From: Sinohyriopsis cumingii
Lineage: Eukaryota; Mollusca; Bivalvia; Unionida; Unionidae
DNA length: 64,000 bases
Assembly (NCBI GenBank): GCA_028554795.2
Contig: CM068829.1
Location: 130,526,016 to 130,590,015 of the forward strand
Direction: 5' to 3'
The notes beneath the pieces are model-generated. The model worked only from the letters and a program-made list of their open reading frames with translations. It made no database searches and was not told the DNA's origin. Position numbers and translations under genes: made by a program. How positions within the stretch are numbered: position 1 is the first letter of the stretch; each line of letters opens with the position of its first letter. Shown piece after piece: positions 62,587-64,000 of this stretch.

Positions 62587-64000
62587 GTGAGAGAGTGATT
62601 GAGAGAGAATGATGTAGAAAGAGAGGTAGCACATGATTCACCACGATCATAAGAATCCTGGGGAGACAGAGGACTTGTATCTTTTATTTTATGGCTATGT
62701 TTTTATTACAACTTTGTTACCAATGATGCTGGCATTGCGTATGAAACGTCATTTGTATCTTACATGCGATTTCCATGAAAGCTAACTGCACACATAAACT
62801 ATACCACCATGCTATTCATACAGTATCTTTAAAAGCGCAGGAGAGGTACGATGATTAAGCAGCTATTAGCTGTCCAAGCGAGAATGGGGACAGGCAGTTG
62901 AGTCGCAAAACTTAAACCAATCAGCATGCCCCGATCTTTGGGCATGTTTACAAAATTCGTTGATGCTGTGCTAAAGAAAATTGCCATTTTCTACATATCA
63001 TTGTTCTCTAATCGACTATGGATATTCGAAATGTATTAAACAACTCCAGAATTACCTCTTATAATCATATTATCTAAGTTTGGGGTCATTTGTTTAAGTA
63101 CTACGTTTTCTGTTGGTGACATAATTCTCTACAATCATTATGTATGTCTGTATGCATTCGGTGTAATAGCATGTCAGCACAATACTGTATAGTTCCGATT
63201 AAATACCAAGACACTGCTGTCGAATACTGGATATCTTTCATTGATTTTGATGCAACCAATACTTCAGAACGGCAAGGTCAGTTCCTTCTAAATATGTTCT
63301 TTTCTTATCCAAGGTGGGTTTTATGTAGGACAAATAATGCGTAGGAATTACTATTAACTTGGTGGCCTAAACGACATCCCACTCAAATCAGGATATAACT
63401 ATATGTGTTTTGTGTATGAGCGCCCGTTGTCTTTAGTGTGGTAGCAAGTTTGTGTGCATAGTGAATGGATAATCTTACCCTTTAGAGATATATTAGTAAC
63501 TTTGTATATATATGAAAGCACTCCTACATATTTCTTTCCTTTCACTAGCTGTACGATAGTAATTAAATATTTTTCTATATACAGTATATGAGCAGTACAA
63601 CACTATTCATGGCTGCTTCTGTTGATGTGTGTGCATGATCATTTCTACCCTTTCATGGATGGTTGTGTGTATGTGTTAGCATCCCATTGCTTTGTCGTTT
63701 ATTAATAAGTTTGGGTTTGGGCAACCAAAACGGCATGTTCGTGAGTATGTGTTGTTCAAGTGGAGATTAGGTGCTGGTGAGTTTAAGCGGCGTGATGGCT
63801 AGTAAATGTTGGTGTGACTCAAAAGATGAATGTATGTTGCTGAGTCAAAAGTTTGCATTGGTTAGTAGACGTGGTTTGAACATTGCATTTCCCCTTTGTA
63901 AATACTGATGCTCATTTAACACATGGACATGTTCAACATTATCCTTTCCCTTGAGGTCAGAATGTCATACTAATGTTAAACATATGGTTCATGTTAAATT
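61542..64000. repeat. 6.4-kb tandem unit 3, cut by the window edge
   Basis: The first 2.46 kb of a third copy, offset 6,500 bp from unit 2. At most variable sites it agrees with unit 1 rather than unit 2. The array continues past the window. Confidence 0.95.

Noticed and set aside
1..64000. CRISPR arrays, operons, ribosome binding sites and other prokaryotic systems
   Set aside because: Introns, SINEs, LINEs and microsatellites show that this is animal nuclear DNA. The regular repeats lack the spacer-repeat structure of CRISPR arrays.

Overview
The window looks like nuclear DNA of a lophotrochozoan animal, most likely a bivalve or related mollusc. It is AT-rich, genes are split by kilobase-scale introns with GT/AG junctions, and the spaces between exons are filled with tRNA-derived SINEs whose tails end in GGCGTTAAACCC plus AAC repeats, decayed non-LTR retrotransposons, minisatellites and fold-back repeats. 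The species call is inference; no marker gene in the window fixes it.

The one well-supported gene is a plus-strand lysosomal Pro-X carboxypeptidase (PRCP, peptidase family S28). Eight coding exons run from 15,947 to 43,367, all with matching splice phases. They encode the signal peptide, the alpha/beta-hydrolase core with the GGSYGG nucleophile, and the SKS-like helical region, about 424 residues. The last exon or exons, which should carry the catalytic Asp and His, are not seen before an assembly gap (100 N, 48,582-48,681).

Left part, minus strand: a convincing first exon of signal peptidase complex subunit 3 (SPCS3) at 7,293-7,435; a possible unidentified first exon at 6,105-6,278; and coding-like exons of an unidentified gene at 162-877 that need frameshifts to read through. 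An hAT-type DNA transposon remnant with recognisable ends lies at 4,070-5,404, a CR1/L2-like LINE at about 7.7-9.96 kb, and an L1/Tx1-like LINE at about 12.05-13.76 kb.

Middle part: the PRCP introns hold a striking collection of tandem repeats (periods near 24, 39, 44, 60, 67, 79, 80 and about 140 bp), several SINEs, a CR1/L2-like fragment, a DIRS-like recombinase remnant and an undescribed fold-back repeat family. Three of the seven splice acceptors lie in or beside local tandem duplications.

Right part (48,682 to the end): a tandem array of about 6.4-kb units, two complete and a third cut by the window edge. Each unit carries decayed pieces of two LINE families, and the two complete ones also contain an internal 150-bp tandem repeat. 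Units 1 and 3 are more alike than either is to unit 2, which suggests either gene conversion or higher-order structure, or a haplotype-switching assembly artefact.
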